From assembly GCF_014595885.1 (NCBI RefSeq), contig NZ_JABUKC010000004.1, forward strand, positions 1 to 64,000: a stretch of DNA of 64,000 nt, read 5' to 3'. A model generated the notes under the pieces. That model was given only the letters and a program-made list of their open reading frames with translations, did not search any database and was not told the DNA's origin. Of this stretch, positions 24,404 to 34,764 are shown one piece after another. Both the position numbers and the translations under genes were made by a program. The DNA is from Microcella alkalica (lineage in GTDB: Bacteria > Actinomycetota > Actinomycetes > Actinomycetales > Microbacteriaceae). Position 1 is the first letter of the stretch; every line of letters starts with the position of its first letter.

Positions 24404-25204
24404 ATGGAGCTCGCCCTCACCCCGGAACTGCTCGTCGCCTTCGCCACGCTGCTCGTGCTCGAGATCGTGCTCGGCATCGACAACGTCGTGTTCATCTCGA
24501 TCCTCGCGGGCAAGCTGCCGCCCGAGCAGCAGAACCGGGCGCGCATCGTCGGGCTCTCGCTCGCGATGTTCCTGCGCATCGGGCTGCTGTTCGCCGCCTC
24601 GTGGGTGATCACCCTCACCGCCGACGTCTTCGAGCTGTTCGGCATGGGCTTCTCCGGCAAGGACATGATCCTGATCCTCGGCGGGCTCTTCCTGGTCTAC
24701 AAGGCCGTCACCGAGATCCACGAGCGCCTCGAGGGTGAGGAGGGGCACGCCTCCTCCGGCGGCAAGGCCGTCACCTTCGGCGCCGTCATCGCGCAGATCC
24801 TGCTCGTCGACCTCGTGTTCTCGATCGACTCGGTCATCACCGCCGTCGGCATGGTCGACGAACTGTGGGTCATGGTCGCGGCCGTCGTCATCGCCGTCGT
24901 CATCATGCTCTTCAGTGCCAAGGCCGTGAGCGACTTCGTCAACCGCCACCCCACGGTGAAGATGCTCGCGCTCGCCTTCCTCGTGCTCATCGGCGCGATG
25001 CTCATCGCCGAGGGCTTCGAGGTCAAGATCGACAAGGCGCTCATCTACGGCCCCATCGCCTTCGCGATCGGCGTCGAGATGCTCAACCTCGCCGCCCGCC
25101 GCCGCGCCGCGAAGCGCCGCAACGCTGCGCCCGTCGAGCCCGTGCACCTGCGCCCCGTGCTCGTGAAGGAGACGGGCGAGCCCGTCGGCGACCCGAAGCA
25201 GTAG
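24404..25204 (+). CDS. TerC family integral membrane protein
   Basis: The 266-residue protein has about seven transmembrane helices with the TerC signatures EIVLGIDNVVFISILAGKLP (about 20-39) and QILLVDLVFSIDSVITAVGM (about 130-149). The paired acidic residues within helices are thought to bind metal ions. TerC proteins are linked to tellurite resistance and, in other bacteria, to manganese export and metalation of secreted enzymes. The C-terminus is basic then disordered. The histidine kinase gene starts three bases after its stop, so the three genes 24404-27408 probably form one transcription unit. Confidence 0.93.
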   Translation: MELALTPELLVAFATLLVLEIVLGIDNVVFISILAGKLPPEQQNRARIVGLSLAMFLRIGLLFAASWVITLTADVFELFGMGFSGKDMILILGGLFLVYKAVTEIHERLEGEEGHASSGGKAVTFGAVIAQILLVDLVFSIDSVITAVGMVDELWVMVAAVVIAVVIMLFSAKAVSDFVNRHPTVKMLALAFLVLIGAMLIAEGFEVKIDKALIYGPIAFAIGVEMLNLAARRRAAKRRNAAPVEPVHLRPVLVKETGEPVGDPKQ

Positions 25205-25207
25205 CGC

Positions 25208-26754
<1,547 letters not shown>

Positions 26755-26758
<4 letters not shown>

Positions 26759-27408
26759 GCGACGATCTGCGGGTCTTCCTCCTCGACGACCACGAGATCG
26801 TGCGTCGGGGCCTCGCCGACCTGCTGGCCGAGCAGGACGGCATCGTCGTCGTGGGCGAGGCCGGCGAGGCGACGGGCGCGGCCGAGGCGATCGTCGCCGC
26901 CGGCACCACCGTCGCCGTGCTCGACGGCCGACTGCCCGACGGCAGCGGCATCGACGTCTGCCGCGACGTGAAGTCGGCCGACCCGACGATCGGCTGCGTC
27001 ATCCTCACCTCGTACGACGACGACCAGGCCGTGCTCGGCGCCGTGCTCGCCGGCGCCGACGGCTACCTGCTGAAGGAGGTGCGCGCGACGAGCCTCGTCG
27101 AGGGTCTGCGCCGCGTCGCCCGCGGCGAATCGCTGCTCGACCCCGACGTCGTCGCCCGGGTGCGCGCCCGCATGACCGCGGCGAGCGCCGACACGAGCGC
27201 AACCTCGCCGCTGACCGCCCTCACCCCGCGCGAGCGCGAGATCATCGCGCTTATCGCCGAGGGGCTGTCGAACCGCGAGATCGCCGGCCGGCTCTACCTC
27301 GCCGAGAAGACGGTGAAGAACTACGTCAGCGGCATCCTCGCCAAGCTCGGGCTGCAGCGGCGCACGCAGGCGGCTGTGCTCGCCACCGAGTGGCTGCGGC
27401 GGCCGTAG
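26755..27408 (+). CDS. NarL/DevR-type response regulator
   Basis: The 217-residue regulator has an N-terminal receiver domain with acidic residues in LLDDHEIV, phosphoacceptor Asp57 in VLDGRLPDGSG and Lys107 in GYLLKEV. The C-terminal LuxR-type helix-turn-helix (about 150-212) includes LTPREREIIALIAEGLSNREIAGRL and KTVKNYVSGILAKL. The pair with the upstream GAF kinase resembles DevR/DevS (DosR/DosS). Targets are not visible here, although the upstream terC is a candidate because of the shared transcription unit. Confidence 0.95.
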
Positions 27409-27446
27409 CGCGACGAGGCGGGGCGGCTCGGCGAGGGCTCGTCGCG
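27409..27446. terminator. Possible terminator between response regulator and acetyltransferase genes
   Basis: CGCGACGAG (27409-27417) and CTCGTCGCG (27438-27446) form a 9-bp perfect stem immediately after the regulator's stop codon, between convergent genes. No T-tract follows, so the call is tentative. Confidence 0.4.
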
Positions 27447-27465
27447 GCCGCGGCCGGGCATCCGC

Positions 27466-27969
27466 TCAGGCGACGGGAGCCGCGAGCAGCGCGACGGTGA
27501 CGGTGCCGCCCTTCGTGGCCTGCGTGCCGACCTGCGCGAAGCCGAGCCGGGCGTGGAAGGCGAGACTGCCCGGGTTCGGCGGGTCGAGGTTGACCTCGCA
27601 CGTGACCTCGGGCAGCCCTCGCCGACGCGCCTCGGCGAACACCGCCTCGTACAGCACGGGCCCGAGCCCGCGGCCGCGCTCGTTCTCGGCGACGACGATG
27701 CGGTCGACGTAGAGGTGCCCGGTGCCGCGCGCCTCGAAGAAGCGGTAGTTCTCGCTGTCGTACGCCGAGCCGGGTGCCATGGCGATGACGAAGCCGACGA
27801 GCTCGCCGTCGCGCTCCAGGCCCAGGGCGAGCGCCGCGTGGCCGAGCAGAGCGCGCAGCTCGTCGGCGCTCGTGATCGGCACGGCGGGGTGCGCGGCGTC
27901 GTTGAGCGAGGCGAGCGCGGGCGCATCCTCAGCGGTCAGGGGGCGGATGCTCGGGGCGATGTCGGTCAC
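27466..27969 (-). CDS. GNAT family N-acetyltransferase
   Basis: The 167-residue protein starts at GTG 27969 after GGAGG and overlaps the upstream methyltransferase by four bases. The acetyl-CoA site is seen in VDRIVVAENERGRGLGPVLYEA (motif A, about 95-115). Motif B follows, with EVNLDPPNPGSLAFHARLGF. It acetylates an amine substrate that cannot be predicted. It is probably expressed together with the methyltransferase gene. Confidence 0.9.
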   Translation of the reverse strand: MTDIAPSIRPLTAEDAPALASLNDAAHPAVPITSADELRALLGHAALALGLERDGELVGFVIAMAPGSAYDSENYRFFEARGTGHLYVDRIVVAENERGRGLGPVLYEAVFAEARRRGLPEVTCEVNLDPPNPGSLAFHARLGFAQVGTQATKGGTVTVALLAAPVA

Positions 27970-28616
27970 GGAACCTCCGGTTCGGGCGGGGCGAGGCGGC
28001 CGACGCGCACCTGGATATGGCCGCCGCGCAGGGAGCGGCCGCGCAGCTCTGCGGCCTCCTGCTCGATCATCCTCCACGGTCGCACGGTGAGGTCGGCGCC
28101 GCCGAAGCCGGCGAAGGCGCGCGCGAGGGGCGCGAGCAGGCGGGCGGGGCCGTGCGGCTCCTGCATGTCGACGATCGCCACGCGCGCGCTGGGCCTCGCC
28201 GCCGCGAGCGCTCGTCGCCACGCCTCGGCGGGGTCGCTCATGATCGAGAGCGTGTAGGTGGCGAGCACGACGTCGGCGGGGCCGCCGAGGGCGGTGCGCA
28301 CCGCTTCCGGGTCGAGCGCCGTCGCGTCGGCCTCGAGCAGGCGCACGCTCGCGAGACCCCGCCGCTCAGCGCGGCGGCGCGCCACGGCGAGCATCTGCGG
28401 GCTGCGGTCCACGCCGAGCACCCGACCGTCGCGGCCGATCGCGGCGTCGAGCGGCGCGTGGTTGAGACCGGTGCCGCAGCCGAGGTCGAGCACGCGCTCG
28501 CCCGGGCGCGGGGCGAGCAGCTCGATCGCCGTCGTGCGCCCGACGCGGTAGACGGGCCAGTCGGCCGACAGCGCGTCGTACAGACGCGCGCCCGAGGAGT
28601 ACCGTTCACGCGCCAC
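27966..28616 (-). CDS. Class I SAM-dependent methyltransferase
   Basis: The 216-residue enzyme opens at GTG 28616. Motif I is VLDLGCGTGLNHAPL (about 43-57), and the acidic SAM-ribose residue is in GVDRSPQML. Motif II/III positions include LLEADATALD and VVLATYTLSIM. This is the UbiE/Methyltransf_25 type acting on small molecules. The substrate is unknown. Overlap with the acetyltransferase suggests a two-gene modification operon, divergent from the disulfide reductase at 28658. Confidence 0.9.
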   Translation of the reverse strand: MARERYSSGARLYDALSADWPVYRVGRTTAIELLAPRPGERVLDLGCGTGLNHAPLDAAIGRDGRVLGVDRSPQMLAVARRRAERRGLASVRLLEADATALDPEAVRTALGGPADVVLATYTLSIMSDPAEAWRRALAAARPSARVAIVDMQEPHGPARLLAPLARAFAGFGGADLTVRPWRMIEQEAAELRGRSLRGGHIQVRVGRLAPPEPEVP

Positions 28617-28657
28617 GCCCGGAGCCTATCCGCCGCCGCCCCCAGTAGCCTCAGCGC

Positions 28658-30106
28658 ATGACCGCCCTCGCCGATGCGCCCGCCGACGTCGACCTGCTCG
28701 TGATCGGGGGCGGCACCGCGGGGCTCGTCGCCGCGAAGACCGCGGCGGGCTTCGGCGCGACGGCGCTGCTGGTCGAAGCGCACCGCATGGGTGGCGACTG
28801 CCTCTGGACGGGCTGCGTGCCCTCGAAGTCGCTCATCGCCGTCGCCGCCGCCGCGCACGACGCGCGCGCGGCGCAGCGCTTCGGCGTCACCGCGACCGAC
28901 GTGCGCGTCGACTTCGCCGCGGCGATGCGTCACGTGCACGCCGCGATGCACGAGATCGAGCCGGTCGACTCGGTCGAGGCCACCGAGGCCGCCGGCGCGC
29001 TCGTCGTCATCGGGCGGGCCCGCTTCACGGGGCCGCGCACGGCCGAAATCGACGGGCGACCGATCCGGTTCGCGCACGCAGTCATCGCGACCGGCTCGGC
29101 GCCCGACGTGCCCGAGCTGCCGGGGCTCGACGGCGTCGACGCGCTCACGAGCGACTCGGTGTGGGAGCTCGACGCCCTGCCCGAGCGGCTCGTCGTGCTC
29201 GGCGGCGGCGCGATCGGCTGCGAGCTCGGGCAGGCGTTCGCGCGACTGGGCGCGAAAGTGACGCTCGTCCAGCGCAACAAGCGGCTGCTGCCGAAGGAGG
29301 ATCCGGACGCGAGCGCGCTCATCGCCGCCGCCCTCGCCGCCGACGGCGTCGACGTGCGGCTCGCGACGACGGTCGAGCGGGTCGAGGGGGCGGATGACCG
29401 GCGCGCGGGCATCCTGCACCTGTCGTCGGGCGATCGGGTGCCCTTCGATCGCGTGCTCATCGCGCTCGGACGCCGCCCCCGCACGGCCGGCCTCGGGCTC
29501 GACGCCGCGGGCGTGCGCACCGACGAGCGCGGCCACGTCGTCGTCGACGGTGCTCTGCGCACGAGCAACCGGCGCATCTTCGCCGCGGGCGACGTGAGCG
29601 GACTCCCCCAGTTCACCCACCTCGCCGGCATGGGCGGCAGCGTCGCCGCGACGAACGCCGTGCTGGGGCTGCGCCGCCGCCTCGACCGCGACGCCGTGCC
29701 CCGCGTCACCTTCACCCACCCCGAGGTCGGCGCGATCGGGCTGCTGCCCTCGCAGGCCGCCGAGCACGGCTGCACCGTGCACGAGGTGCGGCACAGCCAC
29801 ACCGACCGCGCGATCGCCGAGGGCGAGGAGGACGGCTTCACGCGGCTCGTCGTCGACGGCCGCGGCCGCGTGCGCGGCGTCACGATCGTCGGCCCGCGCG
29901 CCGGCGAGTCGCTCGGCGAAGCCTCGCTCGCGGTGCGGCTCGGGCTGCGCACGAGCCAGCTGGCGAGCGCGACGCACGCCTACCCGACCTTCAGCGACGC
30001 GCTGTGGAACGCGGCGGTCGCCGACGTGCGCGGTCGACTGCGAACCGGCGCGCTCGCCCGCGCCATCGGCCTGCTCGCGCGGCTGACGGCCTGGCGCAGC
30101 CGCTAG
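28658..30106 (+). CDS. FAD-dependent pyridine nucleotide-disulfide oxidoreductase (mercuric reductase-like)
   Basis: The 482-residue class I flavoprotein has FAD-binding LLVIGGGTAGLVAAKTAAG at the N-terminus and the redox-active disulfide in GGDCLWTGCVPSKSL (Cys-x4-Cys). The NAD(P)H motif is LVVLGGGAIGCELGQAFARLG, and FAAGDVSG binds FAD. The C-terminal dimerisation domain has FTHPEVGAIGL and ATHAYPTFSD; the canonical HPTxxE of lipoamide and glutathione reductases reads HAYPTFSD here. It lacks an N-terminal heavy-metal domain and a C-terminal CC pair, so true mercuric reductase activity is doubtful. It overlaps the next (convergent) gene by four bases. Confidence 0.9.
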   Translation: MTALADAPADVDLLVIGGGTAGLVAAKTAAGFGATALLVEAHRMGGDCLWTGCVPSKSLIAVAAAAHDARAAQRFGVTATDVRVDFAAAMRHVHAAMHEIEPVDSVEATEAAGALVVIGRARFTGPRTAEIDGRPIRFAHAVIATGSAPDVPELPGLDGVDALTSDSVWELDALPERLVVLGGGAIGCELGQAFARLGAKVTLVQRNKRLLPKEDPDASALIAAALAADGVDVRLATTVERVEGADDRRAGILHLSSGDRVPFDRVLIALGRRPRTAGLGLDAAGVRTDERGHVVVDGALRTSNRRIFAAGDVSGLPQFTHLAGMGGSVAATNAVLGLRRRLDRDAVPRVTFTHPEVGAIGLLPSQAAEHGCTVHEVRHSHTDRAIAEGEEDGFTRLVVDGRGRVRGVTIVGPRAGESLGEASLAVRLGLRTSQLASATHAYPTFSDALWNAAVADVRGRLRTGALARAIGLLARLTAWRSR

Positions 30107-30732
30107 CGCAGCGCCCGGTACCCGGCGACCATGCGCTGCACGGCGCTCACGCCCACGAACACGGCCCACACGACGGCGAGCTGCCACGCCCAGAACGGCG
30201 CGATGAGCCACAGGCTGTGCACGACGATCGTCTCGGTGCCCTCGGCGATGCGCCCCAGGAACGACAGCGACCGCCCGTCGTCGATGCGGCGCCCGGTGCG
30301 CTCGGCGATCGACGAGAACGCCAGGAACGCTGCCCCGTTGACGTAGTACACCAGCAGCACCGCCGCGAACGGCTGCCACGGCGCGTCGTAGGCCGCGGTC
30401 ACGCCGAGCGCGACGCCGAGCACCGTCGCGCCGTAGACCACGAAGTCGGCCGTGATGTCGAGGAACCCGCCCGCCTCGCTGTCGCTCGACTGCCGGCCGT
30501 CGGCACGGCGGCGACGCGCGAGGGCCCCGTCGAGGCCGTCGACGACGCGCGAGACGAGCCACAGCGCGAGCGCAAGCGCCCACAGCTGCAGCGCGGCGGC
30601 GACGGCCGAGCCGAGGCCGAGCACGAGGCCCGCGACGGTGAGCCCGTCGGGCGTGATGCCGGGGCGGTCGAGGGCGGCGGCGAGGGCGCCGACCGGGCGG
30701 TCGAGCATCGCGCGCACGGGGCGGTCGAGCAT
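30103..30732 (-). CDS. CDP-alcohol phosphatidyltransferase family protein
   Basis: The 209-residue membrane enzyme begins at ATG 30732 behind AGGAGGG. The CDP-binding motif D-G-A-L-A-R followed by G-G-F-L-D-I-T-A-D is present (about 65-95), but 14 residues separate AR from the Gly instead of the usual eight or nine. About five transmembrane helices follow. Such enzymes transfer a phosphatidyl or similar group from CDP-alcohol to an alcohol (PgsA, PIS, Cls-like). Its start overlaps the TVP38-family gene stop, so they are co-transcribed, suggesting a shared role in envelope lipids. Confidence 0.88.
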   Translation of the reverse strand: MLDRPVRAMLDRPVGALAAALDRPGITPDGLTVAGLVLGLGSAVAAALQLWALALALWLVSRVVDGLDGALARRRRADGRQSSDSEAGGFLDITADFVVYGATVLGVALGVTAAYDAPWQPFAAVLLVYYVNGAAFLAFSSIAERTGRRIDDGRSLSFLGRIAEGTETIVVHSLWLIAPFWAWQLAVVWAVFVGVSAVQRMVAGYRALR

Positions 30733-31499
30733 CAGGGGCCCTCCTCGGCGGCGGTCCGGGAATCCGTCGCCTGGATGTCGCGGCGGGCGGGTGCCGCCTC
30801 CGCCGCCCGGGCGCGGATGCGCGCCGCGCGTCGCCCGCGCCAGGCGACGACGGCGCCCGCGAGCGTGAGGGCTCCGAGCGCGCCGAGCGCGGCCCACGCC
30901 TGCCAGTCCAGCTCGAGCCCGAAGGCGCCGAGCGCGACGTAGGCGGCGGTGCCGGGCACGATGCCGAGCGCCGTGCCGAGCGCGTAGTCGCGTCGACGCA
31001 CCGCGGTGAGGCCCGCGACGTAGTTGATCGCCGTGAACGGCAGCACGGGCACCAGGCGCACGCCGATGACGGCGAGCAGGCCGCGCCGAGCGAGGAGGTC
31101 GTCGACCCGGGCGACGCGTGCACCCGTGAAGCGCTCGACCGCGTCGCGCCCCAGTGCGCGGCCCAGCACGAACGCGGCCGCTGCGCCCAGCAGAGCACCG
31201 AGGTACACCCACAGCAGCGCCGCGGCGAAGCCGAACGCGAGCCCCGCCGCAACCGAGAGCACGTTCTTCGGCGCGGGCGTCAGCGTCACGGCGGCGTAGC
31301 CGAGCGCGAGAGCCGGGCCGCCCCACGGCCCGAGGTCGGCGACGGCCGCCCGCACCTCGTCGATCGAGGGCAGCGGCACGAGCATCCCAACCGCGACGGC
31401 GACGGCGACGAACACCATGAGAGCGATCGCGCGCACCACGACCCCTCGGGGGGCGAGCGGGGCTCGACCCGCGGCGTGGAGACCGGCGCGCGGAGGCAT
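30732..31499 (-). CDS. TVP38/TMEM64 (DedA-like) family membrane protein
   Basis: The 255-residue protein has an N-terminal helix (about 22-42) and a SNARE-associated (VTT) domain with GALLGAAAAFVLGRALGRDAVERF, VIGVRLVPVLPFTAINYVAGLT and LGIVPGTAAYVALG. These contain the re-entrant motifs of DedA/VTT proteins, implicated in lipid scrambling or transport in the cytoplasmic membrane. It is translationally coupled to the CDP-alcohol phosphatidyltransferase downstream. The C-terminus is an Arg/Ala-rich cytoplasmic tail. Confidence 0.9.
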   Translation of the reverse strand: MPPRAGLHAAGRAPLAPRGVVVRAIALMVFVAVAVAVGMLVPLPSIDEVRAAVADLGPWGGPALALGYAAVTLTPAPKNVLSVAAGLAFGFAAALLWVYLGALLGAAAAFVLGRALGRDAVERFTGARVARVDDLLARRGLLAVIGVRLVPVLPFTAINYVAGLTAVRRRDYALGTALGIVPGTAAYVALGAFGLELDWQAWAALGALGALTLAGAVVAWRGRRAARIRARAAEAAPARRDIQATDSRTAAEEGP

Positions 31500-31624
31500 C
31501 GTGGGTCATTCTAGGAGCGGCCCTGACGATGGCCGCCGCACCGCGACCGATCGAGCGGCGCACCACCGCACCGACCGCCGCACCCAGCAGCACCGCGCAG
31601 CCACAACCGCGCACGCCACCACCG

Positions 31625-31655
31625 CACCTGCACAGCACCTGCACCTCACCTGCAC
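31625..31655. promoter_or_regulatory. Three CACCTGCAC direct repeats at 11-bp spacing
   Basis: CACCTGCAC occurs at 31625-31633, 31636-31644 and 31647-31655, exactly 11 bp apart (one helical turn), 44 bases before the start of the ABC importer operon. A GATCCCG/CGGGATC inverted repeat follows at 31660-31679. Regular helical spacing suggests cooperative binding by a regulator, but the regulator is not identified. Confidence 0.5.
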
Positions 31656-31698
31656 CGATGATCCCGCTCCCGCGGGATCCCGACCATCTGGAGCCACC

Positions 31699-32946
31699 TT
31701 GCACAGCACAGCCCCGCGCCGCGGCGCCGTCGCCGCAGCCCTCGCGCTCGGCCTCGTCGCGCCCCTCGCCGCCTGCTCGGCCGAGCCCGCCTCGAGCGCC
31801 GACGCCCAGCAGTACGCCTCGTGGGAGGAGGTGCTCGAGGCCGCCGACGGCCAGACCGTGAAGCTGTGGATGTACGGCGGCGACGAGCAGGGCAACGCCT
31901 ACGTCAACGACGTGCTCGTGCCCGCGGCCGCCGAGCTCGGCGTGACGCTCGAGCAGGTGCCGATCGCCGACACCCCCGATGCGCTCAACCGCATCCTCAG
32001 CGAGGTGCAGGCCGGCGAGACCGACGGCGAGGTCGACCTCGTGTGGGTCAACGGCAACAACTTCGGCACCGGCAAGGAGGCCGGCGCGTGGGAGTGCGGC
32101 TGGACGGACCTGCTGCCGAACATGGCGCTCACCGACCCCGACGACCCGCTGCTGCTCAACGACTTCGGCACGCCCGTCGACGGATGCGAAGCCCCGTGGC
32201 ACAAGGCGCAGTTCACCTTCGTCTACAACAGCGACACCGTCACCGATGTGCCGACGACCCTCGATGAGCTGCTGGAGTGGGCGAAGGCGAACCCCGGGCG
32301 CTTCACCTACCCCGCGCCGCCGGACTTCACCGGCTCGGTGTTCGTGCGCGAGGTGCTCTACAGCGTCCACGGCGGCCCCGACGGCGTGCCGCTCGCCTAC
32401 AGCGAGGAGGACTTCGCCGAACTCACCCCCGCCCTGTTCGAGACGCTGCAGGAGCTCGAGCCGTACCTGTGGCGCGAGGGCACGACGTACCCGCAGAACT
32501 CGAACGAGCTCAACGAGCTTTACGCCAACGGCGAGGTCGACTTCACCATGACGTACGGCCCCGCGACCCTGACGGCCCTCGTCGAGGACGGCACCTATCC
32601 CGCCGGCACGAAGGTGCTCACGCTCGAGGAGGGCACCGTCGGCAACGCGAGCTTCCTCGGCCTCGCCTCGACCTCCGGCAGCAAGGCCGGCGCCATGGTC
32701 GTCGCGAACCTCGCCCTCTCGGTCGAGCAGCAGGTCGCCAAGGCGCAGCCGGACGTGTGGGGCCAGTTCACGGTGCTCGACCTCGACCAGCTCAGCGACG
32801 AGCAGCGCGCCCAGTTCGAGGCCCTGCCCGAGTCGCCGGTCGTGCCGAGCTACGACGTGCTGAGCGAGAACGCCAACCCCGAGCTCGCGTCGGCGTGGGT
32901 CACGCCGATCGACGAGGAGTGGCGTCGGCTCGTGCTGACGCAGTAG
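31699..32946 (+). CDS. ABC transporter substrate-binding lipoprotein (YnjB-like)
   Basis: The 415-residue protein starts at TTG 31699 behind GGAG (31690-31693). A signal peptide of about 26 residues ends in the lipobox LAAC, so it should be a lipid-anchored extracytoplasmic receptor. The mature part is a type 2 periplasmic-binding fold (TVKLWMYGGDEQGNAYVND through LASAWVTPIDEEW) resembling E. coli YnjB and related extracellular solute-binding family 1 proteins. Transport substrate is unknown for this group. It heads an operon with two permeases and an ATPase. Confidence 0.9.
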   Translation: MHSTAPRRGAVAAALALGLVAPLAACSAEPASSADAQQYASWEEVLEAADGQTVKLWMYGGDEQGNAYVNDVLVPAAAELGVTLEQVPIADTPDALNRILSEVQAGETDGEVDLVWVNGNNFGTGKEAGAWECGWTDLLPNMALTDPDDPLLLNDFGTPVDGCEAPWHKAQFTFVYNSDTVTDVPTTLDELLEWAKANPGRFTYPAPPDFTGSVFVREVLYSVHGGPDGVPLAYSEEDFAELTPALFETLQELEPYLWREGTTYPQNSNELNELYANGEVDFTMTYGPATLTALVEDGTYPAGTKVLTLEEGTVGNASFLGLASTSGSKAGAMVVANLALSVEQQVAKAQPDVWGQFTVLDLDQLSDEQRAQFEALPESPVVPSYDVLSENANPELASAWVTPIDEEWRRLVLTQ

Positions 32947-32960
32947 TCGGGCCGCGACGC

Positions 32961-33851
32961 ATGCTGACCACCCCGCTGCCGGGCGCCGACGCGCGCGCCC
33001 GGCAGCGGGCATCCCGCGAACGATGGGTGGGGCTCGCGATGGTCGCGCCCGCGCTCGCCGTCGCGGGTGTCGTGGTCGTCGGCGGCATCGGGATGTCCGT
33101 GGTGCAGAGCGTCGGGCTGCTGCCGCTGGTCGGCGAGGCCCGCTTCACGCTCGACGCCTACGTCGCGAACGGCGACGAGCTGCTCACGGGCCTCGCGCTG
33201 TCGCTCGGCATCGCCACGGCCTCGACCCTGCTGTCGAGCGTCATCGGGCTCGCCGCCGCCGTCATCATCACGCAGGGCCGCATCACGGGGCGCCTCGTCG
33301 CGGGGCTGAGCGCCGTGACGATCCCGGTGCCGCACCTCGTCGGGGCGGCCGCCGTCGGCCTGCTCGTCGCCGACTCCGGGCTGCTGCCGCGCTGGTTCGG
33401 CGTCGAGCCGGGGGCGTGGCCCGACCTCGTCGGCGGGCCCTGGTGGGTCGCCGTCGTGCTCGAGTACACATGGAAGGAGTCGGCGTTCATCGCCCTCGTC
33501 GTCGCCGGGGTGCTCGCCACGCGCGTCGCCCGCTACGACGAGACGGCCGCGCTGCTCGGCGCCTCGCGCGCTCGCCGGCTGCGGCACATCGTCATCCCGC
33601 TCGCGACGCCCGCCGTCATCGTCAGCGCGATCATCGTCTTCGTCTACACGTTCGGGTCATACGAGGTCGCCTGGTTGCTCGGCCGCCCCTACCCGGAGCC
33701 GCTGCCCGTGCTCGCGTTCCGGCTCTTCAACTCGATCACCCTGACGTCGCGGCCGGAGGCGGCCGCGGTCGCCGTCATCACGACCGTCGTCTCGCTGCTG
33801 GCCGTCGCGGTCGGCATGGCCCTGCTGCGGCGCACGCCGCTGTGGAGGTGA
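32961..33851 (+). CDS. ABC transporter permease subunit 1 (YnjC-like N half)
   Basis: The 296-residue inner-membrane permease has about six helices. The coupling EAA loop is DETAALLGASRARRLRHIVIPLATPAVI (about 190-217). The start ATG 32961 comes 14 bases after the receptor gene's stop. In E. coli YnjC the two permease halves are fused; here they are separate genes. It should form the transmembrane channel with the next protein. Confidence 0.9.
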   Translation: MLTTPLPGADARARQRASRERWVGLAMVAPALAVAGVVVVGGIGMSVVQSVGLLPLVGEARFTLDAYVANGDELLTGLALSLGIATASTLLSSVIGLAAAVIITQGRITGRLVAGLSAVTIPVPHLVGAAAVGLLVADSGLLPRWFGVEPGAWPDLVGGPWWVAVVLEYTWKESAFIALVVAGVLATRVARYDETAALLGASRARRLRHIVIPLATPAVIVSAIIVFVYTFGSYEVAWLLGRPYPEPLPVLAFRLFNSITLTSRPEAAAVAVITTVVSLLAVAVGMALLRRTPLWR

Positions 33852-33858
33852 GCGCGCC

Positions 33859-34764
33859 GTGGCGATGATGATCCCGTACGGGCAGCGCATCACGCCCGAT
33901 GATCGCACGACGACCTCGCGCGGGCTCATGCGGCCCCGGCCGGGCGGCCGGGCGCTGCGGGTCGCGGTCGCGACGGTGCTCGCGCTGTGGTTCGCGCTGC
34001 CGCTCGTGCCCCTGCTGCTGTGGGCGGTGGCGAACCGCTGGTCGTTCCCGGCACCCCTGCCCACGGCGTGGGGCGTCGACGGCCTCGTGACGGCGCTCGA
34101 GCAGGGAGCCGCGCCCGCCTTCGGTCGATCACTGCTGCTCGGCCTCGCGGTGGCCGCGATCGCGACGCCGCTCGGCGCGCTCGCGGCTCGGGCTCTGACC
34201 CGCGGCATCGTGCCGGCGCCGCGCCTGGTGAGCGCACTGCTGCTGGCCCCGCTGGCGTTGCCGGCGTTCGTGGCCGTCATGGGGCTCACGGTGCTGCTGC
34301 TGCGCGCGCGGGTGCCGGCGACCCTCGCGGTGCTGCTGCTGCTCGTCGCGGCGGCGCTGCCCTACACCGTGTACACGATGCGCGTCGCCTACGCCGCGCA
34401 CGACCTGGCGTACGAGGAGGAGGCGCGCACGCTCGGCGCCTCGCGCCTCGCGGTGCTCGTGCGCGTGCACCTGCCGCTCGTCGCGCCGGGTCTGGCGCGC
34501 GCGGCGTTCCTCGCCTTCCTCGTCGGCTGGAGCGACTACGTCGTGACGGTGCTCGTCGGCGGCGGCTCGCTCGTGACCCTGCCGCTGCTCGTCGGCTCGT
34601 ACGCGGCGGGCGTCGGCAACGAGGCGATCGTCGCGGTGCTGTCGCTCGGCGCGATCGTGCCGCCGCTCGTGCTGCTGCTCGCGCTCGGCCGCTTCGGCCG
34701 CCGCTACCCGACGGCTCGGTTCACCGGCCCGACGCCCAGTCGCTCTCCGAAAGGATCGCCGTGA
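33859..34764 (+). CDS. ABC transporter permease subunit 2
   Basis: The 301-residue permease starts at GTG 33859 with GGAGGTG just upstream. It has six predicted helices and an EAA loop EEEARTLGASRLAVLVRVHLPLVAPGL (about 190-216). Its stop overlaps the ATPase start by four bases (GTGA), so the ATPase is translationally coupled. It is the heterodimer partner of the 32961-33851 product. Confidence 0.9.
   Translation: MAMMIPYGQRITPDDRTTTSRGLMRPRPGGRALRVAVATVLALWFALPLVPLLLWAVANRWSFPAPLPTAWGVDGLVTALEQGAAPAFGRSLLLGLAVAAIATPLGALAARALTRGIVPAPRLVSALLLAPLALPAFVAVMGLTVLLLRARVPATLAVLLLLVAAALPYTVYTMRVAYAAHDLAYEEEARTLGASRLAVLVRVHLPLVAPGLARAAFLAFLVGWSDYVVTVLVGGGSLVTLPLLVGSYAAGVGNEAIVAVLSLGAIVPPLVLLLALGRFGRRYPTARFTGPTPSRSPKGSP

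Noticed and set aside
28658-30106. True mercuric reductase of a mer operon
   Set aside because: The heavy-metal-associated N-terminal domain and the C-terminal cysteine pair are absent and no mer genes are nearby.
28238-31252. 1004-residue minus-strand ORF
   Set aside because: It runs antisense to the flavin reductase and in another frame of the methyltransferase, CDP-alcohol transferase and TVP38 genes, with no homology.
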